Below are positions 37,015 through 45,271 of a stretch of DNA of 64,000 bases, one piece after another; within the stretch, counting starts at the first letter, position 1; every line of letters begins with the position of its first letter. This stretch comes from Chitinophagaceae bacterium. GTDB taxonomy: Bacteria > Bacteroidota > Bacteroidia > Chitinophagales > UBA10324. The notes below the pieces were generated by a model. The model saw nothing but the letters and a program-made list of their open reading frames with translations, was not told where the DNA came from and did no database searches. Where the stretch lies: positions 1 to 64,000 of the forward strand of contig CANJII010000011.1 in assembly GCA_947474435.1 (NCBI GenBank), in the 5' to 3' direction. Both the position numbers and the translations under genes were made by a program.

Positions 37015-38700
37015 ATGGAAATAGCAGGAAATATTTTAAAACTTTTAGGTGGCGTAGGTTTATTTCTGTATGCCATGTATTTGATTGAAACAGCAATAAA
37101 AAATCTGTCTGGCCGCACTTTTAAATTATTTCTGCAGCGGTTTACAAAAAATAAAATCAAAGCAATATTTGGTGGCGCTGTTGTTACCGGTTTGTTGCAA
37201 AGCAGTTCATTGGTATCGCTGATGGTGCTGTCGTTTGTGGGTGCAGGTGTATTGAATATGAAAAATGCCCTGGCAGTTATTCTGGGTGCAAATCTTGGAA
37301 CCACCTTAGACAGTTGGATAGTTGCCACGCTCGGTTTTAAAGTAGATATAGATTCATTTGCTTTTCCGGCGGTGGCGGTTGCCGGTTTAATGCTTACGCT
37401 CTTCAGCAAGAATAAAAAAGTAAAAAACATTGCATACTTCCTGATGGGGTTCGGATTGCTGTTTATCGGCATTTCCTTTATGAAGCTCTCGGTGGAAGCG
37501 CAGGTAAAAGAATTTGACTTTGCAAAATTTGCAGGCGTATCGTTAATTTATTTTTTGGTTATTGGTTTTGTTATTACCACGCTCATTCAATCAAGTTCAG
37601 CAACAATAGCCATCACACTCAGTGCGCTTAGTGCGGGGGCTGTTACTTTTCCGGCAGCTGCTGCTATGGTTATTGGTTCTGAAATCGGTACCACAATAAA
37701 ATTGGTGCTCGGTTCTGTGAGTGGCAACAGTGCAAAAAAACAAGTAGCACTCGGAAATTTTCTGTTCAATATTTTCACCACTCTTTTAGCATTTATATTT
37801 CTCAAACAAATTTTAGCCCTCATTATAAATGTGTTTAATGTTACAGACCCGCTTATGGGTTTAGTTACTTTTCAAAGCCTGATAAATCTGTTTTCAATTA
37901 TTGTTTTCTTTCCGTTGTTAAATCTGTTTGCAACTTTTCTCGAGGGCAGATTTAAACAAACAGATAATTATGCCACCGCTTTTATAAAAAATGTAAGTGC
38001 CGAAGAATCGGGTATTGCAGCAGATTTATTAAAAAAGGAGGTTGATTATTTTATTTATAATTCCATGCAATTCAACCTTAAATTATTTGAGATTGAAGAA
38101 TCTGTGTTAACGAAGAATGAAAAATTTGAAATAATTATTCATGATAAAAAAGTAACGGGTAAAACCATTGAAGAAAAATATAATTACCTGAAACAACTGC
38201 AGGGCGAAATACAATCGTTCTACATAAAAATGGCAGTGGATGATGGCAATGAAAATCATTCAAACGAATCAGAACAACTCATTGCATCGGTGCGAAGTTG
38301 CATGCTGGCAACAAAATGCATTCACGACATTGCACCTAACATCAATGACCTGCTGCAATCATCAAAAAATATAAAGCATGATTTTTTTCTTGAAACCAGA
38401 AATGAAACCAAAGAATTATACCATCAAATGAGTTTGGTGATGAATGGAAAAGAAGAAAATATATTTCAATCGCTGCAGCAATTATTTAATCAGGTGGAAA
38501 AAAATTTCAGTAAAAAACTCAACGAATTTTACAAAGCCGCAAAATCAGTAACGCTGAATGAATTAGACATTACAACCATCATTAATTTCAACCGCGAATT
38601 ATTTACTTCGCACAAAGCAATGATAATGGCAATCAAAGATTTTTCGCTAGATACCAGGCAGGCGAAAGAATTCAATGATATTCCGGAATATAAAACTTAG
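37015..38700 (+). CDS. Na/Pi-cotransporter family protein with PhoU-like tail
   Basis: The N-terminal 310 residues of this 561-residue protein are two inverted NptA/PNaS repeats with the signature glutamine-serine stretches GLLQSSSLVSLMVLSFVGAG and TLIQSSSATIAITLSALSAG, each followed by GANLGTT or GSEIGTT. The C-terminal 200 residues are helical and PhoU-like (HDKKVTGKTIEEKYNYLKQL). Such proteins import phosphate with sodium or sense it. It stands alone between the ABC-F gene (divergent) and secreted-protein genes. Confidence 0.9.
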   Translation: MEIAGNILKLLGGVGLFLYAMYLIETAIKNLSGRTFKLFLQRFTKNKIKAIFGGAVVTGLLQSSSLVSLMVLSFVGAGVLNMKNALAVILGANLGTTLDSWIVATLGFKVDIDSFAFPAVAVAGLMLTLFSKNKKVKNIAYFLMGFGLLFIGISFMKLSVEAQVKEFDFAKFAGVSLIYFLVIGFVITTLIQSSSATIAITLSALSAGAVTFPAAAAMVIGSEIGTTIKLVLGSVSGNSAKKQVALGNFLFNIFTTLLAFIFLKQILALIINVFNVTDPLMGLVTFQSLINLFSIIVFFPLLNLFATFLEGRFKQTDNYATAFIKNVSAEESGIAADLLKKEVDYFIYNSMQFNLKLFEIEESVLTKNEKFEIIIHDKKVTGKTIEEKYNYLKQLQGEIQSFYIKMAVDDGNENHSNESEQLIASVRSCMLATKCIHDIAPNINDLLQSSKNIKHDFFLETRNETKELYHQMSLVMNGKEENIFQSLQQLFNQVEKNFSKKLNEFYKAAKSVTLNELDITTIINFNRELFTSHKAMIMAIKDFSLDTRQAKEFNDIPEYKT

Positions 38701-38763
38701 CAATGTTCATCAGCTTGTTCGTGCAGTAATGACTATTATCATGAAGGGCAATCAATTCTATTT

Positions 38764-38771
38764 TATTTTTG
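38764..38771 (+). promoter_or_regulatory. Candidate -7 promoter element TATTTTTG
   Basis: An exact TAnnTTTG match lies 16 bp before the next ATG. No -33 box was found at the expected distance, so the support is weak. Confidence 0.3.
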
Positions 38772-38787
38772 AAAAAAATATTTACCA

Positions 38788-40218
38788 ATGAAACAAATCC
38801 TTTTACTCCCACAGTTTATTTTTCTTTTGTCATGTTCTGTTTCAGCGCAATTCAATATTGCTTCTGTTCAGGATGGAAATTTTAAATCACCATCAACCTG
38901 GAATTGCAATTGTATTCCGTTGCCGGTTGCTGTAATTGCTGTTAATCACCAGGTAGTTTTTGATACCAGTTTTGCATTGGTCACTGCGGTAGGGCACACC
39001 GGAAAAATAACTATTGCTTCCGGTGCTTCATTAATACAGGATGCAACCAGCCGGTATTTATTTATTGATGGAAGCGGTTCGCTCATTAACAACGGAAAAT
39101 TTTATTGCGATAGTTTGTTAATCAATAATGGAAGAATAACCAACAACGATACTTTTCTGGTAAACACATTCGCCAACCTTGATTCGATAACAAATTCTGC
39201 CGGAGCATTTATGGCGGTAACAGATAGTTTTTATACCATGGGAAAATTATTCAACAGCGGAAAATTAGCTGCGCCCACTTTTTACAATGGCGGAACTATA
39301 ATTAATTACAACATCATAACCGGTGTAGATAGTTTTTTAAACAACGGAACTTTCACCAATAATGCGAATGGAAAAATTTATGCCTCCACATTTTACAATA
39401 TGCAAACCTTTACCAATAAAGGAAAAATTTTACAGGTGGATAGCTTAACCAATGGCGGAACATTTTTAAATGATGTTGGAAGTTCTGTTACGGTTGACAG
39501 CATGATAAATATTTCATCGTTCACAAATAATGGCGTTATGAATATTAATTTACTGGGCAATACCGGAACTTATACCAATGATGATTCTACCTACTTCACC
39601 GATTTGCTTTCAACAGGAACAATTAATAACAATGGAATTTTTATTGGAACACATGATGTTTGGAATGCAGGAACATTGAACCTGAATGCCGGCAGTTACT
39701 TTTTTCTTGGCAATGATTTTTTAAATGCCGACAGCATTGCAACTGATGCCGTAACTGATATTGAAGGACAATTGAATTGCAAAAACTGGTACAATGCTGA
39801 TGTAGTGAAAGGAACTGCGGGACATTTTTTAGTTGAAGATACAACCTGGAATTCAGGCAGCATGATTGAGACTTTTGATATTTGCGATGCTACTCCGCCG
39901 GCAGCAACTCCGTTCATTGATTTGAATTTCGGAACCATTGCAGCGGGCATTACTTATTGCAGCACCGTTGCTGTGAATGAAATTAGTACTGCAGAAATAA
40001 AAATTTATCCAACCATTACTGATGGATTAGTTGTGATTGAAACATCAAGTGCAGGTGCTGTAGAAATTATTTCTGTGGATGGAAGGTTAATGGATACAAA
40101 ACAATTGAATTCTGATTACACTCAGCTAAATCTTTCAGTATTGAATAATGGAATTTATATTCTGAAAATAAATTCGATGAAGGGAAATTCGGTTGGCAAG
40201 ATTGTTATTCAGAAATGA
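38788..40218 (+). CDS. Secreted repeat protein with T9SS type A sorting domain
   Basis: This 476-residue protein has a signal peptide (MKQILLLPQFIFLLSCSVSA). A G8-like start (QDGNFKSPSTWNCNCIP) follows, and then about a dozen 18-22 residue repeats built on N-N-G-T/N-G-G-T turns (FLNNGTFTNNANGKIY, LTNGGTFLNDVGSSVT, GTINNNGIFIG), as expected for a right-handed beta-solenoid. The C terminus is a type A sorting domain (IKIYPTITDGLVVIET ... NNGIYILKINSMKG), with YPT instead of the usual YPNP. Function unknown; a surface filament or adhesin is possible. Confidence 0.82.
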   Translation: MKQILLLPQFIFLLSCSVSAQFNIASVQDGNFKSPSTWNCNCIPLPVAVIAVNHQVVFDTSFALVTAVGHTGKITIASGASLIQDATSRYLFIDGSGSLINNGKFYCDSLLINNGRITNNDTFLVNTFANLDSITNSAGAFMAVTDSFYTMGKLFNSGKLAAPTFYNGGTIINYNIITGVDSFLNNGTFTNNANGKIYASTFYNMQTFTNKGKILQVDSLTNGGTFLNDVGSSVTVDSMINISSFTNNGVMNINLLGNTGTYTNDDSTYFTDLLSTGTINNNGIFIGTHDVWNAGTLNLNAGSYFFLGNDFLNADSIATDAVTDIEGQLNCKNWYNADVVKGTAGHFLVEDTTWNSGSMIETFDICDATPPAATPFIDLNFGTIAAGITYCSTVAVNEISTAEIKIYPTITDGLVVIETSSAGAVEIISVDGRLMDTKQLNSDYTQLNLSVLNNGIYILKINSMKGNSVGKIVIQK

Positions 40219-40323
40219 TTGCTGAATTTGTAAATTATTAATACGAAAATTCGGTCATTAAATAATTTATAATCTCTGATCCTTTCCTTGTTCGCTTTTA
40301 TATTTTTCTATCTTGCGCCACGA

Positions 40324-42432
40324 ATGAGAAAAAAAGTTTTGATTCATAGTTATCGGTTACTGGTGTTGTGTGCTGCTATACTTTTTGGTTCAAGTGCAGC
40401 AAGAGCGCAATCATCTTTTCAGAAAAAAACAGTTGACATTGGTAACACAGGAATGACCATTTCAAATTTCGGAACCATTGGTAATCCGGTTGTCATCAGC
40501 AATCCCGATGATGTTCCTTCGCTGGAATATCCGATTAATTCAGGAATTGAACATTTGTTTGAAGGAGGAATCTGGATTGGCGCAACAATAGGTGGGCAAA
40601 CTGTTGTATCAACTGCATCGGTTGATGCCGCAAGCGGATACACCACCGGTGCTGCGGGTTTTGAATTCAGTGCGCCGCAAGGAAGTAGTATTAATCAGCG
40701 TTCTACACTCACTTACAACGATCATTATTCGCCCGATGCCATTTCGCATCAGGATTTCACAATGGATTTTACTGATGCCAATACCATTGTGCCCGGAACT
40801 TCAATTCCAATTTCTGACCATACCGCTCCGTTAAATGCAGGCGTACATCTTGAATCCTATGCATGGAATTATTCCTTCGCCGATTATTTTGTTATACTCA
40901 ATTACACCATCACCAACAATTCAACGCAAACATGGGATAGTGTTTACCTCGGCATGTGGACTGATTTGGTTGTACGAAATGTAAATGTGGCAACCGATAA
41001 CGGCTCTGCTTTTTTCAGCAAGGGAGGAGTTGGATACATTGATTCGTTGTATGCCTTGTATGCTTATGATGTGAATGGGGATATTGGATACACCAACTCC
41101 TATGGAGCCACGCAATTTTTAGGAATAGTCTGGAGAAATAAATTTTTTCATCCGAAAAATGCTTCACTGTTTTTAACTGAAGGATTACCGGAACCAAAAG
41201 TGAATGCAAATTTCTGGAAGTATAAAACCGACGATGGATTTTTAGGAACTTATCCGGCTGATGACTTATTAAAATTCAATAGACTAACCACTCCACTTGA
41301 TTTTTCAAATGCAGCCATCACAAATACTTTTTCTTCAGCATCAAACAGAACTGATTTGCTTTCAGCTGGACCAATCACTGAAGTGTTACCGGGCGAAAGT
41401 TTTCAATACACCATTGCAGTTGTTTGCGCTGCGCAATTACCCGGCAGCACATTGGATGCACCCGAAGCGCGGGTTGAACTGAATCAGCATCTTGGTTGGG
41501 CAAAGCGAACTTACCTGGGTGAAGATGTAAATGAAAACGGAGTACTCGATTCAGGTGAAGACCTCAACAACAATCAGGCACTCGATCGTTTTATTTTACC
41601 TGAACCACCTGCTGATCCAATTGTGAAAATGATTCCATCAGAAGGAGCGGTTGATATTTACTGGGACAATGAAGCAGAAAATTCCATTGACCCCATCAGC
41701 AAGCAAAAGGATTTTGAAGGGTACAGAATTTACCGAAGCAATGCCGGTGATGATGTGAATGTGCAAACAGCAACCAACCTCAATCAGATTGCGCAATGGG
41801 ATAAACCCGGAAATGATTTAGGATTCAACAACGGAACAGAACCGATAAAACTTTCAACTCCCAAAATGTTTGAAGGTGATAACACTGCCTACAATTATCA
41901 TTACAGAGTGGAAGGATTACTGAATGGATGGCAATATGTTTTTGCCATCACTTCATTTGATGAAGGAAACAAGGAATTGAATCTGGAAAGTTTAGAATCA
42001 TCAATCACCGCAAATACTTTTCGAGTGCTTGCCGGAACTGAAGGAAAAATTTATGACACTAAAAAAGATTCGTTAAAGCCGGGAGTATATCCGAACCCTT
42101 ACCACATAAAAGCAGCATGGGATGGCGGTACTGCGCAAATGCGACGAATTTGTTTTTATAATTTGCCTGAGCAATGCACCATTTCAATTTATACTTCGGC
42201 CGGAGATGTGGTTACTGTTTTAAATCATTCAGAAGAATACAAAGGAGAAGATGCGCAGTGGTTTAACAATTATGCAGGCAATGCAAATGACCGTGTACTT
42301 TCCGGCGGCGAACATTACTGGGATATATTAAGTGAAAGCAAGCAAGCTGTTTCACAGGGTATTTATCTTTTCTCCGTTAAAGATTTGAAAACCGGAATAA
42401 TTAAAACCGGAAGTTTTGTGATTGAGCGGTAG
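40324..42432 (+). CDS. Large secreted protein with FN3/FlgD-like C-terminal region
   Basis: This 702-residue protein has a signal peptide (VLIHSYRLLVLCAAILFGSS). The first 370 residues are an uncharacterised beta-rich domain. Then comes a calcium-loop-like segment DVNENGVLDSGEDLNNNQAL near residue 400, an FN3-type domain (AVDIYWDNEAENSIDPISKQ, FEGYRIYRSNAG) and a FlgD/T9SS-type C-terminal domain (GVYPNPYHIKAAWDGG ... GIYLFSVKDLKTG). The ATG at 40324 is preferred to an upstream TTG at 40288 since the signal peptide begins there; TATCTTGCGCC just before it resembles a -7 element. The function is unknown. Confidence 0.8.
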   Translation: MRKKVLIHSYRLLVLCAAILFGSSAARAQSSFQKKTVDIGNTGMTISNFGTIGNPVVISNPDDVPSLEYPINSGIEHLFEGGIWIGATIGGQTVVSTASVDAASGYTTGAAGFEFSAPQGSSINQRSTLTYNDHYSPDAISHQDFTMDFTDANTIVPGTSIPISDHTAPLNAGVHLESYAWNYSFADYFVILNYTITNNSTQTWDSVYLGMWTDLVVRNVNVATDNGSAFFSKGGVGYIDSLYALYAYDVNGDIGYTNSYGATQFLGIVWRNKFFHPKNASLFLTEGLPEPKVNANFWKYKTDDGFLGTYPADDLLKFNRLTTPLDFSNAAITNTFSSASNRTDLLSAGPITEVLPGESFQYTIAVVCAAQLPGSTLDAPEARVELNQHLGWAKRTYLGEDVNENGVLDSGEDLNNNQALDRFILPEPPADPIVKMIPSEGAVDIYWDNEAENSIDPISKQKDFEGYRIYRSNAGDDVNVQTATNLNQIAQWDKPGNDLGFNNGTEPIKLSTPKMFEGDNTAYNYHYRVEGLLNGWQYVFAITSFDEGNKELNLESLESSITANTFRVLAGTEGKIYDTKKDSLKPGVYPNPYHIKAAWDGGTAQMRRICFYNLPEQCTISIYTSAGDVVTVLNHSEEYKGEDAQWFNNYAGNANDRVLSGGEHYWDILSESKQAVSQGIYLFSVKDLKTGIIKTGSFVIER

Positions 42433-42480
42433 GTGAAAATGTAATGTGAAAGCTGAAAGTATTTGTCAAACAAAAAAATT

Positions 42481-42515
42481 CTGTCTCAGCAGGGTCTTCC
42501 GCAGGAGACCCTGCG
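42481..42515 (+). repeat. REP-like hairpin, left copy, flanking the RAYT gene
   Basis: GCAGGGTCTTCC pairs with GGAGACCCTGC across a 3-base loop, leaving one bulged T. The sequence from CTGTCTCAG onward reappears in inverse orientation at 43194, on the other side of the transposase gene. Confidence 0.85.
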
Positions 42516-42579
42516 CTTTTCTTCATATTCTGCCCTGCGTTTTACTCCCTTATGTCTGAAAAATATTTACCTTGTCTCC

Positions 42580-43182
42580 ATGGCAGTTCGTAGTTCCAGA
42601 GAAAACGAAAATGGTTTTTATTTTATCACCTTCACAAACGACAAGTGGTTGCATCTGTTTCATAGTTTAAATATGTATGACGAAATTTATAACTGGTTCA
42701 GAATATTGGAAGAAAAGAAAGAAGAAATCACCGGATTTGTGATTATGCCCAATCATCTGCACCTGCTCTTGTTTCATAAAGAAGAAAACGGCGAACTCCA
42801 CAAAATTATTTCAAACGGCAAACGGTTTATGGCTTACGAAATGATTGCTCGGCTAAAAGAAAAAAAAGAATGGACAACACTAAAAATCCTGACCGACGAA
42901 CTGACTGTTATAGAAAAGAAAAAGGGACAAAAGCATAAAACATTTGAAGAATCATTCGACTGCAAGAGGTGTTACACCGAAAAATTTATTCAACAGAAAT
43001 TAAATTACATGCACAACAATCCTATTCAGCAAAAATGGGGGCTTGCTGAAATACCACAGTACTATAAACACTCATCGGCAGCTTTTTATAGTGAACAACC
43101 AATGCAGTATTCATTTAACTTGCAGCATTATAAAAGTGTGGAATGGAAATTTGAAGATGCACAATTGCATGAAAACGAATAG
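42580..43182 (+). CDS. REP-associated tyrosine transposase (RAYT, IS200-like Y1 fold)
   Basis: This 200-residue protein has FITFTNDKWLHLFH at the start, MPNHLHLLLF with the HUH metal pair His59 and His61, and LNYMHNNPIQQKWGL with the likely nucleophile Tyr143, matching the Y-x-x-x-NP pattern of the family. RAYTs cut single-stranded DNA at REP hairpins and are usually single-copy, host-domesticated genes. The ATG at 42580 is chosen over a TTG at 42463 because translation from the latter would run through the flanking hairpin. The gene lies between inverted REP-like hairpins. Confidence 0.9.
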   Translation: MAVRSSRENENGFYFITFTNDKWLHLFHSLNMYDEIYNWFRILEEKKEEITGFVIMPNHLHLLLFHKEENGELHKIISNGKRFMAYEMIARLKEKKEWTTLKILTDELTVIEKKKGQKHKTFEESFDCKRCYTEKFIQQKLNYMHNNPIQQKWGLAEIPQYYKHSSAAFYSEQPMQYSFNLQHYKSVEWKFEDAQLHENE

Positions 43183-43193
43183 CGCAACAAAAA

Positions 43194-43230
43194 CGCAGGG
43201 TCTCCTTGCAGGAAGACCCTGCTGGGACAG
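43194..43230 (-). repeat. REP-like hairpin, right copy, flanking the RAYT gene
   Basis: On the plus strand GCAGGGTCTCC and GGAAGACCCTGC form the same bulged hairpin as the left copy but in inverse orientation; the outer CTGGGACAG matches the left copy's CTGTCTCAG with one change. Confidence 0.85.
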
Positions 43231-43271
43231 AAAATTATCATTCTACTTTAATTTCAATAAACGAATAAACT

Positions 43272-44663
43272 ATGAAACGAATTTTGTTTGTTTTTTTTAG
43301 TTTCATTTCTTTAAATGGATATTCACAGAATTTAAATTATTATCAATGGAAACCAATTGAGCCAGGTTTGGTTTGTGCTGACTCGTTCTATCTACGGTGT
43401 AAGATTCAAAATTTTGCTAATGATACATTAAGAGATATATTATGGATGAAAGGCAGATTTGAAGGAGGAGACACAATATCATCTCCCAATATTATAGGAT
43501 ATAACGGCCACGATTTTGTACCATTTCCATTTCCTGTTACAAGTTACGATACGGTAGTTACTTATGATATGATAATGTATTATGGCGACCTATACACTTG
43601 CTCAGACCATGCAGTTTTTAAATATGATTTTACTACCCATCAAAGGAATACGATTGGATTATTCCCATCTTTATCAAACGGCGAATGCTTTGCTGTTTAT
43701 AATGGCGACTTGTATTTGGGCGGCGATTTTTATGCAATACAAGATACATCAGGTAACTGGATAGGAGCTTACAATATTGCAAAATGGGATGGGGTCAACT
43801 GGAGTAGCGTTGGGCAGTATGGTGTTTATAATCCCAGTGCCGGAGGAGGAGTAGTTTATTCAATGGAAGTGTACAACAATAAATTATATGTTGGTGGCAC
43901 ATTTGAATTTGCTGATTCTGTAGAAGCATGGAATATTGCAGCTTGGAATGGTTTAAATTGGAGTTGCTTATGCGATGGAATTAGTCACTTTGGAACAAAT
44001 TCAAATAATAATAACCACTATGCTGCAACGGTACATGATTTTGAAATATTTCAAGGGAATTTATATGCAACCGGTAATTTCGATTCCATTTGTAATGTAA
44101 AATCAAAATTAGCTTTTACTGATGGGAATGGATGGAATGGAACTGCATTTCCATATTTTGATAACATAATTATTAAGTCGTTTCAAAACAATTTGATTGT
44201 TTATACCTTAAGTTTATCATCTTTTTATAATGTTCTATTTTGGGATGGAACTCAATCCATTCAAGTTGATACTGGATTTATAGATGGATATGCCTCTTTT
44301 ATAAATTTTCATGACACCCTTTATGCAGGCGGTGCATTTGGATTCTCCGGTAATACAGCTGTTTTCAGGATTGCTAAATTAGTATTTGACAGCACCAATG
44401 TTGGGATAAACGAAACAGAAATAAAAACAGGAGAAATAAAAATATATCCAAATCCGGCAAACGATCAATTGATAATTGATAATGGGCAATTGATAATTGA
44501 TGAAATTGAAATTACAAATGCATTAGGAATTCATAGTTTCAGATTCAAAGTTTCAAACCCGACAACACAAATCAATATTAAAACCTTAGCCGCAGGATTA
44601 TATTTTGTGAAAGTTCATTTGCAAAATGGAGAAATACTAGTGCGGAAATTTGTAAGGCAATAA
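43272..44663 (+). CDS. Secreted propeller-like protein with T9SS type A sorting domain
   Basis: This 463-residue protein is a paralogue of the one at 28640. It has a signal peptide (KRILFVFFSFISLNGYS), repeats such as NGDLYLGGDFYAIQD, NNKLYVGGTFEFADS and GNLYATGNFDSICN alternating with KWDGVNWSSVG strands, and a type A sorting domain (IKIYPNPANDQLIIDN ... GLYFVKVHLQNGEILVRKFV). A short duplication makes QLIIDNGQLIIDE inside that domain (see repeat at 44465). It begins 42 bp after the right REP-like hairpin. Confidence 0.82.
   Translation: MKRILFVFFSFISLNGYSQNLNYYQWKPIEPGLVCADSFYLRCKIQNFANDTLRDILWMKGRFEGGDTISSPNIIGYNGHDFVPFPFPVTSYDTVVTYDMIMYYGDLYTCSDHAVFKYDFTTHQRNTIGLFPSLSNGECFAVYNGDLYLGGDFYAIQDTSGNWIGAYNIAKWDGVNWSSVGQYGVYNPSAGGGVVYSMEVYNNKLYVGGTFEFADSVEAWNIAAWNGLNWSCLCDGISHFGTNSNNNNHYAATVHDFEIFQGNLYATGNFDSICNVKSKLAFTDGNGWNGTAFPYFDNIIIKSFQNNLIVYTLSLSSFYNVLFWDGTQSIQVDTGFIDGYASFINFHDTLYAGGAFGFSGNTAVFRIAKLVFDSTNVGINETEIKTGEIKIYPNPANDQLIIDNGQLIIDEIEITNALGIHSFRFKVSNPTTQINIKTLAAGLYFVKVHLQNGEILVRKFVRQ
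44465..44501 (+). repeat. AT-rich repeat translated within a T9SS sorting domain (copy 2)
   Basis: CAATTGATAATTGATAATGG is followed by a second CAATTGATAATTGAT, so the protein reads QLIIDNGQLIID. A near-identical segment occurs inverted at 29943 in the paralogous gene. Confidence 0.6.
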
Positions 44664-44690
44664 AATCAGAAATGCGAGAAACTTAACAGT

Positions 44691-44717
44691 TGAAGGAACA
44701 AATTGATTATTCCTTCA
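44691..44717. terminator. Possible bidirectional hairpin between convergent genes
   Basis: GAAGGAA and TTCCTTC pair across an AT-rich loop of 11 bases between the propeller-like gene and the SxtJ-like gene; the right arm touches the SxtJ stop codon. The stem is short and there is no strong T-run. Confidence 0.35.
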
Positions 44718-45080
44718 CCATGTTTTTTCAAAATAGCTTTTTGAAATCACAACAGTATGATCTTTAAAAGCTGAACCCGGTTTTTTCTTCCTGTCCATTA
44801 AATCTGTTTTTTTTATTTTATACAACAACGAAATCGGAATAAGTATCACAACAAAAACAATAGTTAAAAGAATTTTCGGCATAATGAAACCGATGATTTC
44901 TGATACATATAAAAAAGCTCTTGACACATACGAACTCAGCGAGTAAAATAACAGGCCGGCTAACCCAAGTGCAATTGCTATTTGCAGCATCCATTTTACA
45001 TGATATGCAAGGTGCACAAATACCAACACTACCACCAGTGTGAGTATTACTTCGTAATTTTTTTCTTTATTTATTTTCAT
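44715..45080 (-). CDS. SxtJ-like membrane protein
   Basis: This 121-residue protein has three to four hydrophobic spans (NYEVILTLVVVLVFVHLAYH, MLQIAIALGLAGLLFYSLSS, IMPKILLTIVFVVILIPISL) and a polar tail with DLMDRKKKPGSAFKDHTVV. Small membrane proteins of this type are named after SxtJ of the saxitoxin cluster and travel with NodU-type carbamoyltransferases. The ATG at 45080 lies one base after the DUF5989 stop codon; a longer frame upstream would overlap that gene and is rejected. The function is unknown; by context it may help localise a membrane-bound carbamoylation system. Confidence 0.8.
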   Translation of the reverse strand: MKINKEKNYEVILTLVVVLVFVHLAYHVKWMLQIAIALGLAGLLFYSLSSYVSRAFLYVSEIIGFIMPKILLTIVFVVILIPISLLYKIKKTDLMDRKKKPGSAFKDHTVVISKSYFEKTW

Positions 45081-45081
45081 T

Positions 45082-45231
45082 TCAAAACAAAGTATAAATG
45101 AACGGAGCAAGCGCGCTTCCACTACCGAAAACAAGCAACACTCCAATCAGTAATAAAACAATAACCATTGGCAATAGCCACCATTTTTTCCGTTCCTTCA
45201 TAAAACTCCAGAGGTCTTTCAGAAAATCCAT
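45082..45231 (-). CDS. DUF5989-family small membrane protein
   Basis: This 49-residue protein is too short for routine gene calls. It reads MDFLKDLWSFMKERKKWWLL at the start, then one membrane span (PMVIVLLLIGVLLVFGSG) and the conserved end SALAPFIYTLF. This is the compact DUF5989 pattern: a basic KERKKWW region next to a single span and a C-terminal PFIYTLF. It sits between the carbamoyltransferase gene (40 bp upstream) and the SxtJ-like gene (one base downstream), the order seen for these families elsewhere. The function is unknown. Confidence 0.88.
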   Translation of the reverse strand: MDFLKDLWSFMKERKKWWLLPMVIVLLLIGVLLVFGSGSALAPFIYTLF

Positions 45232-45271
45232 GTGTTAATTTTTATTGAGTTAATCTTTTAATGAAAAATTT

